DNA from: Verrucomicrobiota bacterium
Lineage (GTDB): Bacteria > Verrucomicrobiota > Verrucomicrobiia > Opitutales > Opitutaceae
NCBI GenBank assembly: GCA_023426435.1
Contig: JAFAAS010000065.1
Coordinates: 1-30,835 of the forward strand
Length of the DNA: 30,835 nt
Direction of reading: 5' to 3'
This document shows positions 8,026-17,327 of this stretch, piece by piece. Position numbers and translations under genes: made by a program. Positions within the stretch are counted from its first letter, which is position 1; every line of letters begins with the position of its first letter. Below the pieces are notes generated by a model. It was not told where the DNA came from. It saw nothing but the letters and a program-made list of their open reading frames with translations, and made no database searches.

Positions 8026-9126
8026 ATGACTCCCCGTGTGCGTGTTACCCATCGTGACATAGCGGCCCGGACTGGCTTCGACAAATCGACCGTATCGCTG
8101 GCGCTGCGCGGCAGTCCCAAGATTGCGGAAGCGACGCGCGTCGCGATCCAAACCGCGGCGATGCAGCTGGGCTATCGTCCCGATCCGATCGTATCGGCCC
8201 TGGCGCGGCAGCGCTGGATGCGGACCGAAACGGGGCATGGCGCGGCGATCGCGTATCTGGTGGAGCGGAAGAAGGGAAATTACGATCTGCAGCACCGGCA
8301 TTTTCGCGCGGCACATGCGCGCGCGGAGGAGCGAGGGTATGTCTTGAGCGAGTTCGATCTCGCCGATTATCCGAACGGCGCGGCGGCGAGCCGGGCGCTG
8401 TATCATCGCGGCATCCGCGGACTTGTTTTGTCTTCGATGCCCTCGGACGCCGACACGGATTTCGAAGGTTTCGATTGGGAAAAGTTCACGGTGGTTTGCT
8501 GCTCGGTCGGCTGGCTGCGCATGCCGTTTCACGTGGTGACGACCGACATGTTCGAAAGCACGCGTCGCGCGTGGCGGGAACTGGTGGCCCGCGGATATCG
8601 GCGGATCGGCGCGGCGTTGTTTCGGCACACGCCGGTCGCGATCGACGATCACACGCGATTGGGTGCGTCGTATGTAGAGCAGTCCGAGCTCGACCCCACG
8701 CATGCGAAATTGCCGTTCCTGCTCTGCGATCCGAGCGACAAGGCGAGCTTCCTGAAGTGGTTCGAGAAGCATCGGCCCGATGCGGTGATCGGTTTGATTC
8801 CACGACCGGCGCAATGGTTGCGCGAAGCGGGCGTTAGAATCCCGGAGGAGGTCGGCTTCCTCAGCCTGCATGCTTACGCGGATCAACCCGAATCGGGTTT
8901 GGGCATGGAGCGGCAGATCGTTGCGCGCACGGCGATCGATCTTTTGGTTTCGCAGATTCAGGAGAATCAGTGGTCGGTTCCGAGTGTGCAGCACGTCGTG
9001 CACGTCAAGTCGCCCTGGTTGGAAGGAAACACACTGCGGAAAGTATCCACGCCGACGCCTGAAACGATTTCGACGGCGTGGGCAGGGGCGTCCGCGCGCG
9101 AATCGATCCAGGAAGCCTATGGCTAA
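8026..9126 (+). CDS. LacI-family transcriptional regulator 1
   Basis: A 366-residue repressor-type regulator. Residues ~7-26 form the DNA-binding helix-turn-helix (VTHRDIAARTGFDKSTVSLA), followed by LRGSPKIAEATR and the hinge-side LGYRPDP. The remainder is a periplasmic-binding-protein-like sugar sensor. The ATG at 8026 is preferred over the one at 7972 because the protein then aligns without offset to the second LacI in this window (MTPRVRVTHRDI versus MTNLLRVTQRDV). The two paralogues share distinctive segments such as F-T-(V/I)-V-C-C-S-(V/L)-G-W and (R/T)RIGAA(L/M)FRH. It lies directly downstream of receptor 1, separated by a terminator, and converges with the rhamnosidase operon. It probably senses a breakdown product of the glycan and controls the receptor, the operon, or both; target and effector are inferred. 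Confidence 0.88.
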   Translation: MTPRVRVTHRDIAARTGFDKSTVSLALRGSPKIAEATRVAIQTAAMQLGYRPDPIVSALARQRWMRTETGHGAAIAYLVERKKGNYDLQHRHFRAAHARAEERGYVLSEFDLADYPNGAAASRALYHRGIRGLVLSSMPSDADTDFEGFDWEKFTVVCCSVGWLRMPFHVVTTDMFESTRRAWRELVARGYRRIGAALFRHTPVAIDDHTRLGASYVEQSELDPTHAKLPFLLCDPSDKASFLKWFEKHRPDAVIGLIPRPAQWLREAGVRIPEEVGFLSLHAYADQPESGLGMERQIVARTAIDLLVSQIQENQWSVPSVQHVVHVKSPWLEGNTLRKVSTPTPETISTAWAGASARESIQEAYG

Positions 9127-9213
9127 CGGACACGGCTGGCGCGACACGTGCGCGTCCGGGCGTAATTTTCGACGGGGAGGCCGAGGCCGCCTCTGGCGAA
9201 TCTTCGCGGCGCG

Positions 9214-12200
9214 CTAGCGAGGGAGCGGCTGTATCGTTTCGAAGATAATCTGCACTGGGCCGAGAAGGCCTGAAGGAGAAAGAGGCGAGTCACGGTGCAG
9301 GATTTTCATCGCGGAAAAAGTCTGGCGGCCGTGCGGTGAAACACCGCCGTCGGTGACCCACGCGGGCCAGGCTTCGGCGGCGAACACGCGGTGATCGGAA
9401 GCGTGGGCTTTCACCGGGCGCCACGTGGTGTCTTCCGGGAGATGTTCGTCACCAATGAGGCGGTTGACCCAGGTATTCGTGATACGGATGCGCAGTTCGT
9501 TACGGCCGGGGATAAGCGCGTCGGTGACGTCGAGCTGCCATGGCTTCCGCCACAGGGTGGGGAGCGTGCGACCGTTCAGAGAGACCTCCGCGAAGTTTTT
9601 GACGTTGCCCAATTCGAGGATCGCACGCGCGGGAGCGGTGGCTGCGGCCGGCGGCAGATCGAACGAGGTGCGATATTCGGCGGTGCCGGAGAAGTGGCGA
9701 ATGTTGGGATTTGAATGCGTCGACCAGTCGGTGAGCTCGCTTGAGGCGATCGACAGGGGGGCGCTGACGACGGAAGGAAATTCGATCTCCCATGAACCGC
9801 CGAGCGTGAAAGGCGCAGGCGGCGCGGGGACATGCACGGTGGAAACACGGCCGGAGGCGCGCTCGAGTTTGAAGTCGCCGCCGGAGCGGCTGCGGAGCTC
9901 GAGTGGGCCGTTGGGCGAAGCATGAAGGGCTTCGACGACGCTACGCCCATCGTGGGTAACTCCGACGACGGGATCGGCTTGGGTCTTCGCGGGGCGAAAC
10001 ACGATGAACGCCGATCCGTTTGGTTGGAATGGAATGGCGATCCGGGTGTAGTCGCCGGTGCGTTCCCACACCGCGGCGGGCTGGCGCTCGCCCGTCTCCG
10101 GCCGCCAGATTTCCGGCTGACCATCGGCAACGCGGAGCTTTAGCGTGAGCACCGACGGCGTTTCATCCTGAACGGCGACGAAGAACATTTCGGTTTCGGC
10201 GATGCGACGCCGCGACCAGGCAAGTCGCTCGGGGCCGCTTTCGCGTTCCGAGACGAATGGTGCCAGGGACGCGAGCGTCGCGGCGAACGCATCGGTGCGG
10301 ATCACACGACCTCGGCCGACGGTGCGGTCTGACTCGGAGAGCGAGGAGTTGCCCCAGAGCGCGCGAATCAGTTCGTGGAAACGGGTGTGACGGTGGGCGT
10401 CCGTTTCCCGACCCGGCGGGGTGGAAGGCGGTTCGCCGATGAGAATCAAACCATGTTGCACGGCGGCGTGAAGACGCTGCAGCGAGTCGGTGGTGAGCTC
10501 GGCGCCGGGCGCGATCACCAGAAATTGGATACGCTGACCCGAAGGCAGGACGAGGCCGCCGGCACCGGCGGAGATCGGACCCCGCAGCGCGTCGCCGTTG
10601 AGCAAGGCGAGCCGATGGGAAGTCATTCGTCGCAACGCTTCGATCGATGGGTTACCGCGCAGTTTCGCTCCGTCCTCGGGAAGGCCTTCGCCGATCCAGA
10701 CCAGCGCGTCGATTTGCGGCGTGCTTTCCTGGAGCACGGCTTGAGCGCGAGCGACGTAGGCGTTGTAGCCTGAACTCTGCTCCCACCACGTGAGCGTGCG
10801 ATCGAACCACATGCCCCAGTAGCCCATCGTCATGCCGGGCCGAACATGCGACCACGGCTGGTGGGCGAAGCGGTGAATGTAGAGTTGGTTGAGGCCGTTG
10901 GCGAAAGCCTGGTCGGTGCCCGGCTTCATGTTTTCCGGCACGATGCGCCAGGCGTCCTCGGGAAACTGCGAGAACGACTCCGCCGCGATGCGAGGACGGC
11001 CATACAGCAACGCCGCCGAGATGGCCTCGTTGGCGAGCGCCCCGTGTCCGGGGCCGCGCCGCCAGAACTCCATCATGGGCACGTCGACCACGCCGTTGCT
11101 CGTGAGCGTTGATCCGGCGCTGTGATTGCCCTCGGCGTTCAAGGTGAGGCCGCGGCGTCGCGCGAGCTCGTTCATCCATGTGTAGTAGTTTTCCGCATAC
11201 AGTTCGGCGATGACCTTGCGGTAATCCCAGAGGAAGCGTTCCGACTCCTCGGCGCCGCCGACGGCGTAACCGGCGAAGACCGGCAGCCAAGGGAGGATCG
11301 AGTATCCGGCGCGATGTTCAAACTCCGTGGCGAAGTCGTCACACCAATCATTCGCGCCCGACTCGTAGCTGTCGATCAGGGTGCCGGAGAGCACGCGACC
11401 GGCAAGGGGGCCGAGACGTTCGAGCACGGGCACGAAACCATGGTTGAACGCATGCTCGACGGCGGCGCGGTCGAGTTTGTTGCACTCGAGCCCGCGCGCT
11501 TCGGGGGGCACGGGATGCGTGAGTTTGCCCGTCGGCGTGTGACCGAGGCGGAGCAGCACCCATTTTCCCGGCGGCGGAGTCCAATCGACGCTGCCATCCG
11601 AGCGCAGCCGGTCGGTAAGGTCGATCACGCTTGCCGGATCGACCACGGCATCGGCCGTCGGCTGCGGATATGGCCGCGGTTCCGGAGCGAGCACGTTGCG
11701 CTCGACAGGATTGGGCGCGGTGGCGGGGTTGGGAAACGCGAGCAGCGCGATGTCACGATAGTGATCGGCGTTGGTTTCGGGCTGCGGCAGGATGGTGGGC
11801 GAGCCGTCGATCGTTGCGCTCGACCACACGAATTTTTGGGAGGCGAGTTCGGGGGGAACCCAGGGACCGCCGGTGCCGGAGTAGCCGGGCGAGTGCGTCA
11901 TCTCCATGACGAGCCCGAGACGCTCCGCTTCTTCCGCGGTGTGGCGCAGCAAGTCGTAATATTCGGGGGAGCCGAAAACCACCGGGCCGCGTGGAACGGC
12001 TTGTTCGACGACGAACAGATTGAAGCCGCCGATTCCCACGCGGTGCATGGCTTCGAGATCGGCGGTGATGCCCTCGCGCGTTACATTCCCACTGATCCAA
12101 TGCCACCACACCCGGAGTCGAGCGGCGGCGGGCGGTTGAGAGAAAGCATCGCCGAGTGGATCATCGATTTCGCCCGGAATCGCCGCGACGACCGCGGTCG

Positions 12201-12243
12201 CGAAGAGAGAAGCGAGCAGTCGTGCGAGGCGCCGTAGCATCAT
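9214..12243 (-). CDS. Alpha-L-rhamnosidase, GH106, exported
   Basis: A 1009-residue glycoside hydrolase of the large GH106 type. A signal peptide (MMLRRLARLLASLFATAVVA) is followed by the family hallmark RVWWHWISGNVTREGI at about residues 44-59 and then LEAMHRVGIGGFNLF, which opens the catalytic barrel. The last ~150 residues look like a jelly-roll/galactose-binding-like module (SLNGRTLPTLWRKPW, then DVTDALIPGRNELRIRITNT). GH106 enzymes hydrolyse alpha-L-rhamnosides by an inverting mechanism, for example in pectic rhamnogalacturonan. The frame stays open into the transporter gene, but the double ATG at 12243/12240 gives the signal peptide and lies 16 bases after the transporter stop codon, so it is taken as the start. 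It is the last gene of a four-gene minus-strand operon. The exact linkage cleaved is unknown. Confidence 0.9.
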   Translation of the reverse strand: MMLRRLARLLASLFATAVVAAIPGEIDDPLGDAFSQPPAAARLRVWWHWISGNVTREGITADLEAMHRVGIGGFNLFVVEQAVPRGPVVFGSPEYYDLLRHTAEEAERLGLVMEMTHSPGYSGTGGPWVPPELASQKFVWSSATIDGSPTILPQPETNADHYRDIALLAFPNPATAPNPVERNVLAPEPRPYPQPTADAVVDPASVIDLTDRLRSDGSVDWTPPPGKWVLLRLGHTPTGKLTHPVPPEARGLECNKLDRAAVEHAFNHGFVPVLERLGPLAGRVLSGTLIDSYESGANDWCDDFATEFEHRAGYSILPWLPVFAGYAVGGAEESERFLWDYRKVIAELYAENYYTWMNELARRRGLTLNAEGNHSAGSTLTSNGVVDVPMMEFWRRGPGHGALANEAISAALLYGRPRIAAESFSQFPEDAWRIVPENMKPGTDQAFANGLNQLYIHRFAHQPWSHVRPGMTMGYWGMWFDRTLTWWEQSSGYNAYVARAQAVLQESTPQIDALVWIGEGLPEDGAKLRGNPSIEALRRMTSHRLALLNGDALRGPISAGAGGLVLPSGQRIQFLVIAPGAELTTDSLQRLHAAVQHGLILIGEPPSTPPGRETDAHRHTRFHELIRALWGNSSLSESDRTVGRGRVIRTDAFAATLASLAPFVSERESGPERLAWSRRRIAETEMFFVAVQDETPSVLTLKLRVADGQPEIWRPETGERQPAAVWERTGDYTRIAIPFQPNGSAFIVFRPAKTQADPVVGVTHDGRSVVEALHASPNGPLELRSRSGGDFKLERASGRVSTVHVPAPPAPFTLGGSWEIEFPSVVSAPLSIASSELTDWSTHSNPNIRHFSGTAEYRTSFDLPPAAATAPARAILELGNVKNFAEVSLNGRTLPTLWRKPWQLDVTDALIPGRNELRIRITNTWVNRLIGDEHLPEDTTWRPVKAHASDHRVFAAEAWPAWVTDGGVSPHGRQTFSAMKILHRDSPLSPSGLLGPVQIIFETIQPLPR

Positions 12244-12259
12244 CTGGAAGCCCGAGCGC

Positions 12260-13630
12260 TCAGGTTTTGTCGGGCGGGGCGGATTCGGCTTGCTGCGAGC
12301 CGTAGACCGCGATGCGGCCGTCGCGCACGGCTTGCTTGAATCGGCCAATGAACCAGATGGCTGCGACTGAAAACAGCAGTTGGAGGAGGAAGATGCTGCT
12401 GTAGTCGAAATTCGTGCCGCGGATCGAGCCGAAGATGGTGCTGAAGACCTGCACCCAGAGGCCGCCGACGTTGATCATGAGAAAACCGACGACGCCGCCC
12501 ACGAAGGAAAAGCCCGCGCTCACGGTGCCGAAGCGATCGGCCGGGATGAAATCGTAAACCAATGGGCCCCAGATCAGATATTTCAGCATGATGAATCCGC
12601 CGCCCATCCCACCGAGAAGACTGATGGGAATGACGATGCTTGTGGGGATCGTTCCCTCCGGTCCGAAATGAATCAGGGCGAAGAACCCGACATTCACGAC
12701 AGCGGCTCCGCCCATCGCGATCTGCATCAGTGACAGCCGTGAAAAACGGTCAGCCAGGTAGCCGGCAATCGGCACGAACAACGCGAGGTTCACGATCATC
12801 GTGATCATCTCGATCCGACCGAACTGCGCCTTGGTGAGGCCGATCTGCTCGGTCATGGTCAACGGAACGAACACACGCGCCGCGGAAGTCGAAAACATGG
12901 GGCAGGCGTAGAGCACGTAGACCATCCACCAGCGCCGATCGGCGAAGACCTCGGCGAAGAAACGCGAGAAGCGAAAGCGCTCCTGCACCGCGCCCTCACG
13001 CGGCGGCGTTTCGCGAACGCACCAATAGATGAAGACCGTCGTCGCAAGGGTGAGGACCGCGCCGGCCCAGTAGACGAGATGTTCGCCGCGCAGCTCGAAA
13101 CTCCAACCGTCGATAACCGTGCCGAAGTTGCGATCGAAGTTCGCCAGCAAGACGCCGTTGAAGATGAGGCCGTTGATGGTGGTGGCGATGCTGCGCAGCA
13201 CGCCGGCGCGTCCACGCTGCGAGGCGGGCACGACCTCGTTGTAAAGCGGCTCGTAGGGCTTCGCGACGTCGGTGAAAAACTGATACAGCACGATCAGCGC
13301 GGCGAGCATCCAGAGGTTGGGCGCGAGCGGAATGGCGATGCAGACGAGAGCGGAACCGGTCCAGCCGACGATCAGAAACGGACGACGGCGCCCCCAACGC
13401 GTCCAGATGCGGTCGCTGGTGTAGCTCGCGATCGCACCGACGATGAAGTTGAAAGCGATGTTGATGCTGCTGAGGAAGGCGATCAACGCGGGCTGATCGG
13501 CGAACTTGCGCAGCGTAAACGTCAGCGGAGATCCGCTTAGCAGGTCCGAGTAGTGCAGCGTTGTCCACGGCAGCATCATGCACACGGCCCAGCTCCACGG
13601 GATCTTCGTTTGCTGCGTGGTGATCGGCAT
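12260..13630 (-). CDS. MFS sugar transporter, GPH (glycoside-pentoside-hexuronide) type
   Basis: A ~456-residue inner-membrane carrier with about 12 hydrophobic segments. The motif RIWTRWGRRRPFLIVGW (residues ~74-90, in the loop after the second membrane segment) is characteristic of GPH cation symporters and related sucrose-type carriers. KPYEPLYNEVVPASQRGRAG follows a later helix, as in those families. It likely imports mono- or oligosaccharides released from the glycan, coupled to an ion gradient. The ATG at 13630 is chosen because the upstream extension (MYPLDARTPLNARPHF...) would overlap the preceding esterase gene and lacks hydrophobic or conserved character. It sits between the esterase gene (32 bases upstream) and the GH106 gene (16 bases downstream). 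Rhamnose or a rhamnosyl oligosaccharide is a reasonable guess from context only. Confidence 0.88.
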   Translation of the reverse strand: MPITTQQTKIPWSWAVCMMLPWTTLHYSDLLSGSPLTFTLRKFADQPALIAFLSSINIAFNFIVGAIASYTSDRIWTRWGRRRPFLIVGWTGSALVCIAIPLAPNLWMLAALIVLYQFFTDVAKPYEPLYNEVVPASQRGRAGVLRSIATTINGLIFNGVLLANFDRNFGTVIDGWSFELRGEHLVYWAGAVLTLATTVFIYWCVRETPPREGAVQERFRFSRFFAEVFADRRWWMVYVLYACPMFSTSAARVFVPLTMTEQIGLTKAQFGRIEMITMIVNLALFVPIAGYLADRFSRLSLMQIAMGGAAVVNVGFFALIHFGPEGTIPTSIVIPISLLGGMGGGFIMLKYLIWGPLVYDFIPADRFGTVSAGFSFVGGVVGFLMINVGGLWVQVFSTIFGSIRGTNFDYSSIFLLQLLFSVAAIWFIGRFKQAVRDGRIAVYGSQQAESAPPDKT

Positions 13631-13662
13631 CGGGGGAGGAGAGCTGAAGTGGGGCCGGGCGT

Positions 13663-14349
13663 TCAAGGGAGTTCGCGCATCCAACGGATACACTCACTCG
13701 CCCAATCGTAAGGCGTGTCGAGGCCCAATCCGTGGCGGCCGCGCGCGTAAGCGTGGAGTTCGAACGGCACGCCGGCCTGCCGCAAGGCCGACGCGAGGAG
13801 GAAGCTGTGTTCGACTGGCACGGTGGCGTCTTCCACCGTGTGCCAGATAAAGCACGGCGGAGTTCGTGACGTGACGCGTTTTTCGATCGAAACCTCGGCC
13901 GCGAGGGCAGGTTCCGGGGCGGGCCCGAGCAGATTGGCGCGTGAGCCGGTGTGGCCGTGTGGCGGCAACATCGTGACGACTGGATAACACAGGACGCCGA
14001 AATCCGGACGCACCGCCGGTCCGTGACGCTCCCAGTCCACGAGGGTATGACCGGCCAGGTGTCCGCCGGCGGATGATCCCATCACGCCGAGACGAACGTT
14101 GGGCGCGAGTTGCGCACGGATCCCGGCCAGAGCAGCTTGCGCTGCCTCGATCATGGCCGGATGACGGAAACCGTCGGGAGCGAGTGGATACGCGACCACG
14201 TAGCAGTCGATTCCGGCCTGCGCGAAGCGGCGCGCGTAGCCTTCGCCCTCGTGCGGCGCGAGCAGCGTGTATCCGCCGCCGGGAAAAACGACCAAGGCAT
14301 GACCGCTGGCGGGCGCCTCCGGCGGGAAATGTTGAACGGCAGAGGACAT
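13663..14349 (-). CDS. Alpha/beta-hydrolase, acetyl-xylan-esterase-like carbohydrate esterase
   Basis: A compact 228-residue serine hydrolase without a visible signal peptide. The strand-turn FPGGGY (22-27) supplies an oxyanion-hole HGGG-like element. The nucleophile elbow is GSSAG (91-95, Ser93). WHTVEDATVP carries the likely acid (Asp174), and RGRHGLG holds the likely catalytic His206. This order and spacing match the BD-FAE/Axe-type esterases that remove acetyl or feruloyl groups from sugars. Placed between a rhamnosidase and a sugar transporter gene, it probably deacylates imported oligosaccharides so that the glycosidases can act. It starts 45 bases after the GH78 stop codon. A peptidase or another esterase specificity cannot be ruled out. 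Confidence 0.85.
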   Translation of the reverse strand: MSSAVQHFPPEAPASGHALVVFPGGGYTLLAPHEGEGYARRFAQAGIDCYVVAYPLAPDGFRHPAMIEAAQAALAGIRAQLAPNVRLGVMGSSAGGHLAGHTLVDWERHGPAVRPDFGVLCYPVVTMLPPHGHTGSRANLLGPAPEPALAAEVSIEKRVTSRTPPCFIWHTVEDATVPVEHSFLLASALRQAGVPFELHAYARGRHGLGLDTPYDWASECIRWMRELP

Positions 14350-14394
14350 GAGCGAGGAACGAATGGAGATGAATCAACCAAGCACGACCTGGAT

Positions 14395-17307
14395 TCACGC
14401 CGGCGGAGCGGGCGCTTCGACGGGCGTCACGGGGCAGCGAAAACGATAAGCACCCGCGGGCACCGCGACGAAGGTTCTACGCTGGTCGGCGCGGAGAAAC
14501 GCAAGTCCAGGAACTTCCGCGAGCGGGCGCTGCGACTCGCTGATCGCGAGAGGCTCGACGCCGGGAAGACCGATCTCGCCCACGACTCCCGGAGGAAGCT
14601 CGACCTCGAGGGTGAACACACCGTTCTCGCGACGCCAGGCGACACTGATTCGTCCGCGAACCGAGTCGAAGTGTCCGCGAGCCCACGTAAGGTCGTTGGC
14701 ATCGATCGGTCCGGGGCAGATGCGAACGCGGGCGAAACCCGGTGCTGCAGCGATGGGAGCAAGGCCCAGCACGCCGCCGATGGGCCAAGCGCCGACGTAG
14801 AGGAACGAGCTGTGCAGCGAGGAAATGTTTCCGGACGGCTTATGCCATGTTTCCCACAGCGTGGTCGCACCCTGTTCCAACATGTAGGCCCAACCCGGAT
14901 ATCCAGGTCGGCCGACCATGAGGTTGAGCAGATCGTGGCGATCGTTCTCGAGGAGATAGTGGAAGAGCAGGGCGCCGCCGGTGATGCCTGCGCCGATGTG
15001 GCCTTTTCGCACCTGACGGATTTCCGCTTCGAGAAGGCGCTCGATTTGCGGCCGGAGATCCGCGGGTGGGATCTCGGCGAGCAAAGCGACCGCGAGCGAT
15101 GCTTGGGAATTGTCGGCGTAGCCGGTGGTGGCGGGATTGTAGAACTCCTGATGGATCGCACGGCGCGCGGCGGCGGCGCGGTTTTGCCACGTTTGGGCGA
15201 GCGTCGCTTCGTTCAACACGAGCGCGATGGCGGCGGCGGTAGAGAGACTCCAGACGCGATAGCAGTTGTTGAAAAAAAGCGTTTCGCGCAGGTCGGAGTT
15301 GACGCCGCGGGGCACGTCGGGCGCGAGCCAGTCGCCGAGGAAATCCCATTTGCCGCCCCAGCGGTGAAGCAGATCGGACGAGACTTTGGTCTCGAGAAAA
15401 TCGAGCCAGCGGGTGATCGGCGCGAAGCTCTGCTCGAGGATCCGGGTGTCACCGTAAAACCGATACAACTGCCATGGCAGTTGCACGCAGAAACCGCTCC
15501 AGGCCGGGCCGCCGCCGCCCCAATAGGTTGGCGCCGTGTAGGGGAGTTCGCCCGGATGTTGTGATGGCGGAGGCTCGATGGCCGACGGATCATGCCGGCT
15601 CGACCAGAGCGGCGGGTGCCCTTGGACGTCGTGCCAGTCGCGGTTCCACTTCGCGAGAAAGGTGTCCAAGCGATAATGATACAGGCCCGACAGGAGCGTG
15701 GCGTGGCCGTCGCCGCCGTAGCCCATGCGTTCGCGATGCGGGCAGTCGGCGACGAAGCCGCCGATGGTGAGATTTTCGAAAGTCCAGCGGCTGGCGGCGA
15801 CGATCGCGTCCAGCCGAGGGTTGGACGAAGCGAATGAGGTGTTGGACCGGTAGTCGTTGCGCACGGACCAAGCGCGAGTGTGCGCGGGATCAGGAGCGAC
15901 GGCGTTGCCCCGCACGGTTAGCCACCGGCCGGCGGCGTAGTTAAATCGGTTACGAAACGTGCCGGTGCCGGAAGGCCCCACGATGTATTCGCTCCGGATG
16001 GAATGAGTGATCGACTGATCGGCCGCTTCGGAGAACTCGAGGGTGATGAGCGTGCCGGGAGCGGCGGTGAGCGCGATTTCGACGAAGCCGGCGAAGTTGC
16101 GACCGAAATCGATGCGATGAACGCCCGGTGCGAGCTCGGAGACGCCGACGGGGCGAAGCTCCTCCTGCAGCCGGTTGGGCTCGGCGGGATCGGCGCGGAG
16201 GGAGACGGGGTGGGAGCGAACCGCGGCCGGTTTCCAATCGGCGGTTGCGAGATTGGGCTGCGCCCAGCCGGGGATTTCGGCGCGAGCGTCATAGCGTTCT
16301 CCGCCGAAATTTTGAAACTCCCACGTGCCGATCAGTCGACTGGGGCTCGGGTGGGCGAGCCAACTCGCGTCGGTCCCGAGGACTTCGTGCTTTGCCCCCG
16401 TGGTCCAGTGGAACAGTGCGCTGACCATCGGCTGCGCGGGAGCGCCGGCGTCGCGAAAATGCGGATACACCGACCAGCCGGCGCCCAGCCACAGAGCGAG
16501 GACGTTCGATCCCGGACGAAGATAGGCTTCGAGATCGTATTGAAGATAAAACGCGCGTTTGGAGCCGTCGCAGACGTTCGGCGCGAGAACGGCGTCACCA
16601 ACTTTCTGGCCGTTGACGTAGAGTTCGTGAAAACCGATCGACGCGACGAGCGCGGTGGCGCGCGAAGGCGGGGTGTCGAAATGAACCTCCCGGCGAAACC
16701 ACGGATCGGGCGGCGCGGCGCGTTCGCGCTCGGACTCCGGAGGAGGGAGGAAGCTTGGAGGCAGGTGGATCCAGTCTGCAGTCCATTCGCGCGCGGGATC
16801 GAGGAGGCCCGTGGTCCAGGTGCTGGATTTGCTCCACTCCGACCATTCGCCGTTTTCGTTCTGAATGCGGACGGCCCAATAGAGGCGTTCGAGCGAACGC
16901 AGTGCGATTCCGCGGTAGATGACGTTCGTCGTGGCGGCAGCGACGATCTCGGAGTTCCAGCGATCGGCGGTCGCGGGGGCGAGGTTCGCGGGGGAAGTCG
17001 CAACGATGATGTGGTAGGCCGTCTGGTGTTGTGCGCGTTGATCGGACGAGGTCGCGAGCTTCCAGGACAACGCGGGCTGCGCGAGTTCGATGCCAGCGGG
17101 TTCGAGCCGGCCCTCGCAGCGCAAGTCCTCTGGGACAAGGAGAGCAGGCGAAGACGACGCGGAAGTAGAACCAGGGGAGGTGCAGCCGGAGGCGGAGGAA
17201 GCGGGCGTCACAACAATTTCACTACGGGAGGAAGTCAGTCCGCCGGGGGAGGAGAAACGAGGCAAGGCGGGAGAAGAAAGCGTCAGGACATTGACATGGA
17301 GGCTCAA
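14395..17307 (-). CDS. Alpha-L-rhamnosidase, GH78
   Basis: A large (~970 residue) multidomain rhamnosidase. After a low-complexity N-terminus come LRCEGRLEPAGIELAQPALSW and QHQTAYHIIVA, typical of the N-terminal beta domains of GH78. The (alpha/alpha)6 catalytic domain contains DCPHRERMGYGGDGH (521-535); Asp521, Glu526 and Asp533 correspond to the acidic active-site residues D567, E572 and D579 of Bacillus RhaB. TLWETW contains Glu819, the counterpart of E841. A beta-sandwich follows the HSSFLYVGAWPIGGVLGLAP segment. The enzyme removes terminal alpha-L-rhamnose. The start is uncertain: no ATG exists near the N-terminus, a stop lies just upstream of the TTG at 17307, and a GTG at 17211 is an alternative. 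No convincing signal peptide is seen, so it may be cytoplasmic, although SASGC at residues 38-42 could be read as a weak lipobox. It is the first gene of the operon and lies divergent to LacI 2. Confidence 0.9.
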   Translation of the reverse strand: MSLHVNVLTLSSPALPRFSSPGGLTSSRSEIVVTPASSASGCTSPGSTSASSSPALLVPEDLRCEGRLEPAGIELAQPALSWKLATSSDQRAQHQTAYHIIVATSPANLAPATADRWNSEIVAAATTNVIYRGIALRSLERLYWAVRIQNENGEWSEWSKSSTWTTGLLDPAREWTADWIHLPPSFLPPPESERERAAPPDPWFRREVHFDTPPSRATALVASIGFHELYVNGQKVGDAVLAPNVCDGSKRAFYLQYDLEAYLRPGSNVLALWLGAGWSVYPHFRDAGAPAQPMVSALFHWTTGAKHEVLGTDASWLAHPSPSRLIGTWEFQNFGGERYDARAEIPGWAQPNLATADWKPAAVRSHPVSLRADPAEPNRLQEELRPVGVSELAPGVHRIDFGRNFAGFVEIALTAAPGTLITLEFSEAADQSITHSIRSEYIVGPSGTGTFRNRFNYAAGRWLTVRGNAVAPDPAHTRAWSVRNDYRSNTSFASSNPRLDAIVAASRWTFENLTIGGFVADCPHRERMGYGGDGHATLLSGLYHYRLDTFLAKWNRDWHDVQGHPPLWSSRHDPSAIEPPPSQHPGELPYTAPTYWGGGGPAWSGFCVQLPWQLYRFYGDTRILEQSFAPITRWLDFLETKVSSDLLHRWGGKWDFLGDWLAPDVPRGVNSDLRETLFFNNCYRVWSLSTAAAIALVLNEATLAQTWQNRAAAARRAIHQEFYNPATTGYADNSQASLAVALLAEIPPADLRPQIERLLEAEIRQVRKGHIGAGITGGALLFHYLLENDRHDLLNLMVGRPGYPGWAYMLEQGATTLWETWHKPSGNISSLHSSFLYVGAWPIGGVLGLAPIAAAPGFARVRICPGPIDANDLTWARGHFDSVRGRISVAWRRENGVFTLEVELPPGVVGEIGLPGVEPLAISESQRPLAEVPGLAFLRADQRRTFVAVPAGAYRFRCPVTPVEAPAPPA

Positions 17308-17321
17308 ACGTCTTCGAGGTT
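17307..17321. promoter_or_regulatory. Imperfect palindrome in the 20-base divergent gap
   Basis: AACGTCTTCGAGGTT is symmetric at five of seven base pairs around its centre. It lies between the LacI 2 start codon (17328) and the proposed TTG start of GH78. A regulator bound here would cover both translation starts. This is a weak candidate operator, supported by position more than by symmetry. Confidence 0.2.
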
Positions 17322-17327
17322 ACACCG

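Noticed and set aside
9127..9158. Possible terminator hairpin between LacI 1 and GH106
   Set aside because: CGGAC and GTCCG can pair, but the interior is long and mostly unpaired and the T-run is short and offset; support is too weak to list.
14110..15564. Plus-strand open frame of 484 codons opposite the esterase and GH78 genes
   Set aside because: It crosses the boundary of two supported minus-strand genes and encodes no recognisable motif; it is a high-GC shadow frame.
17291..17296. TTGACA as a -35 box for LacI 2
   Set aside because: The bases 16-18 positions downstream (around TCGAGG) do not resemble a -10 box, and the match alone is not enough.
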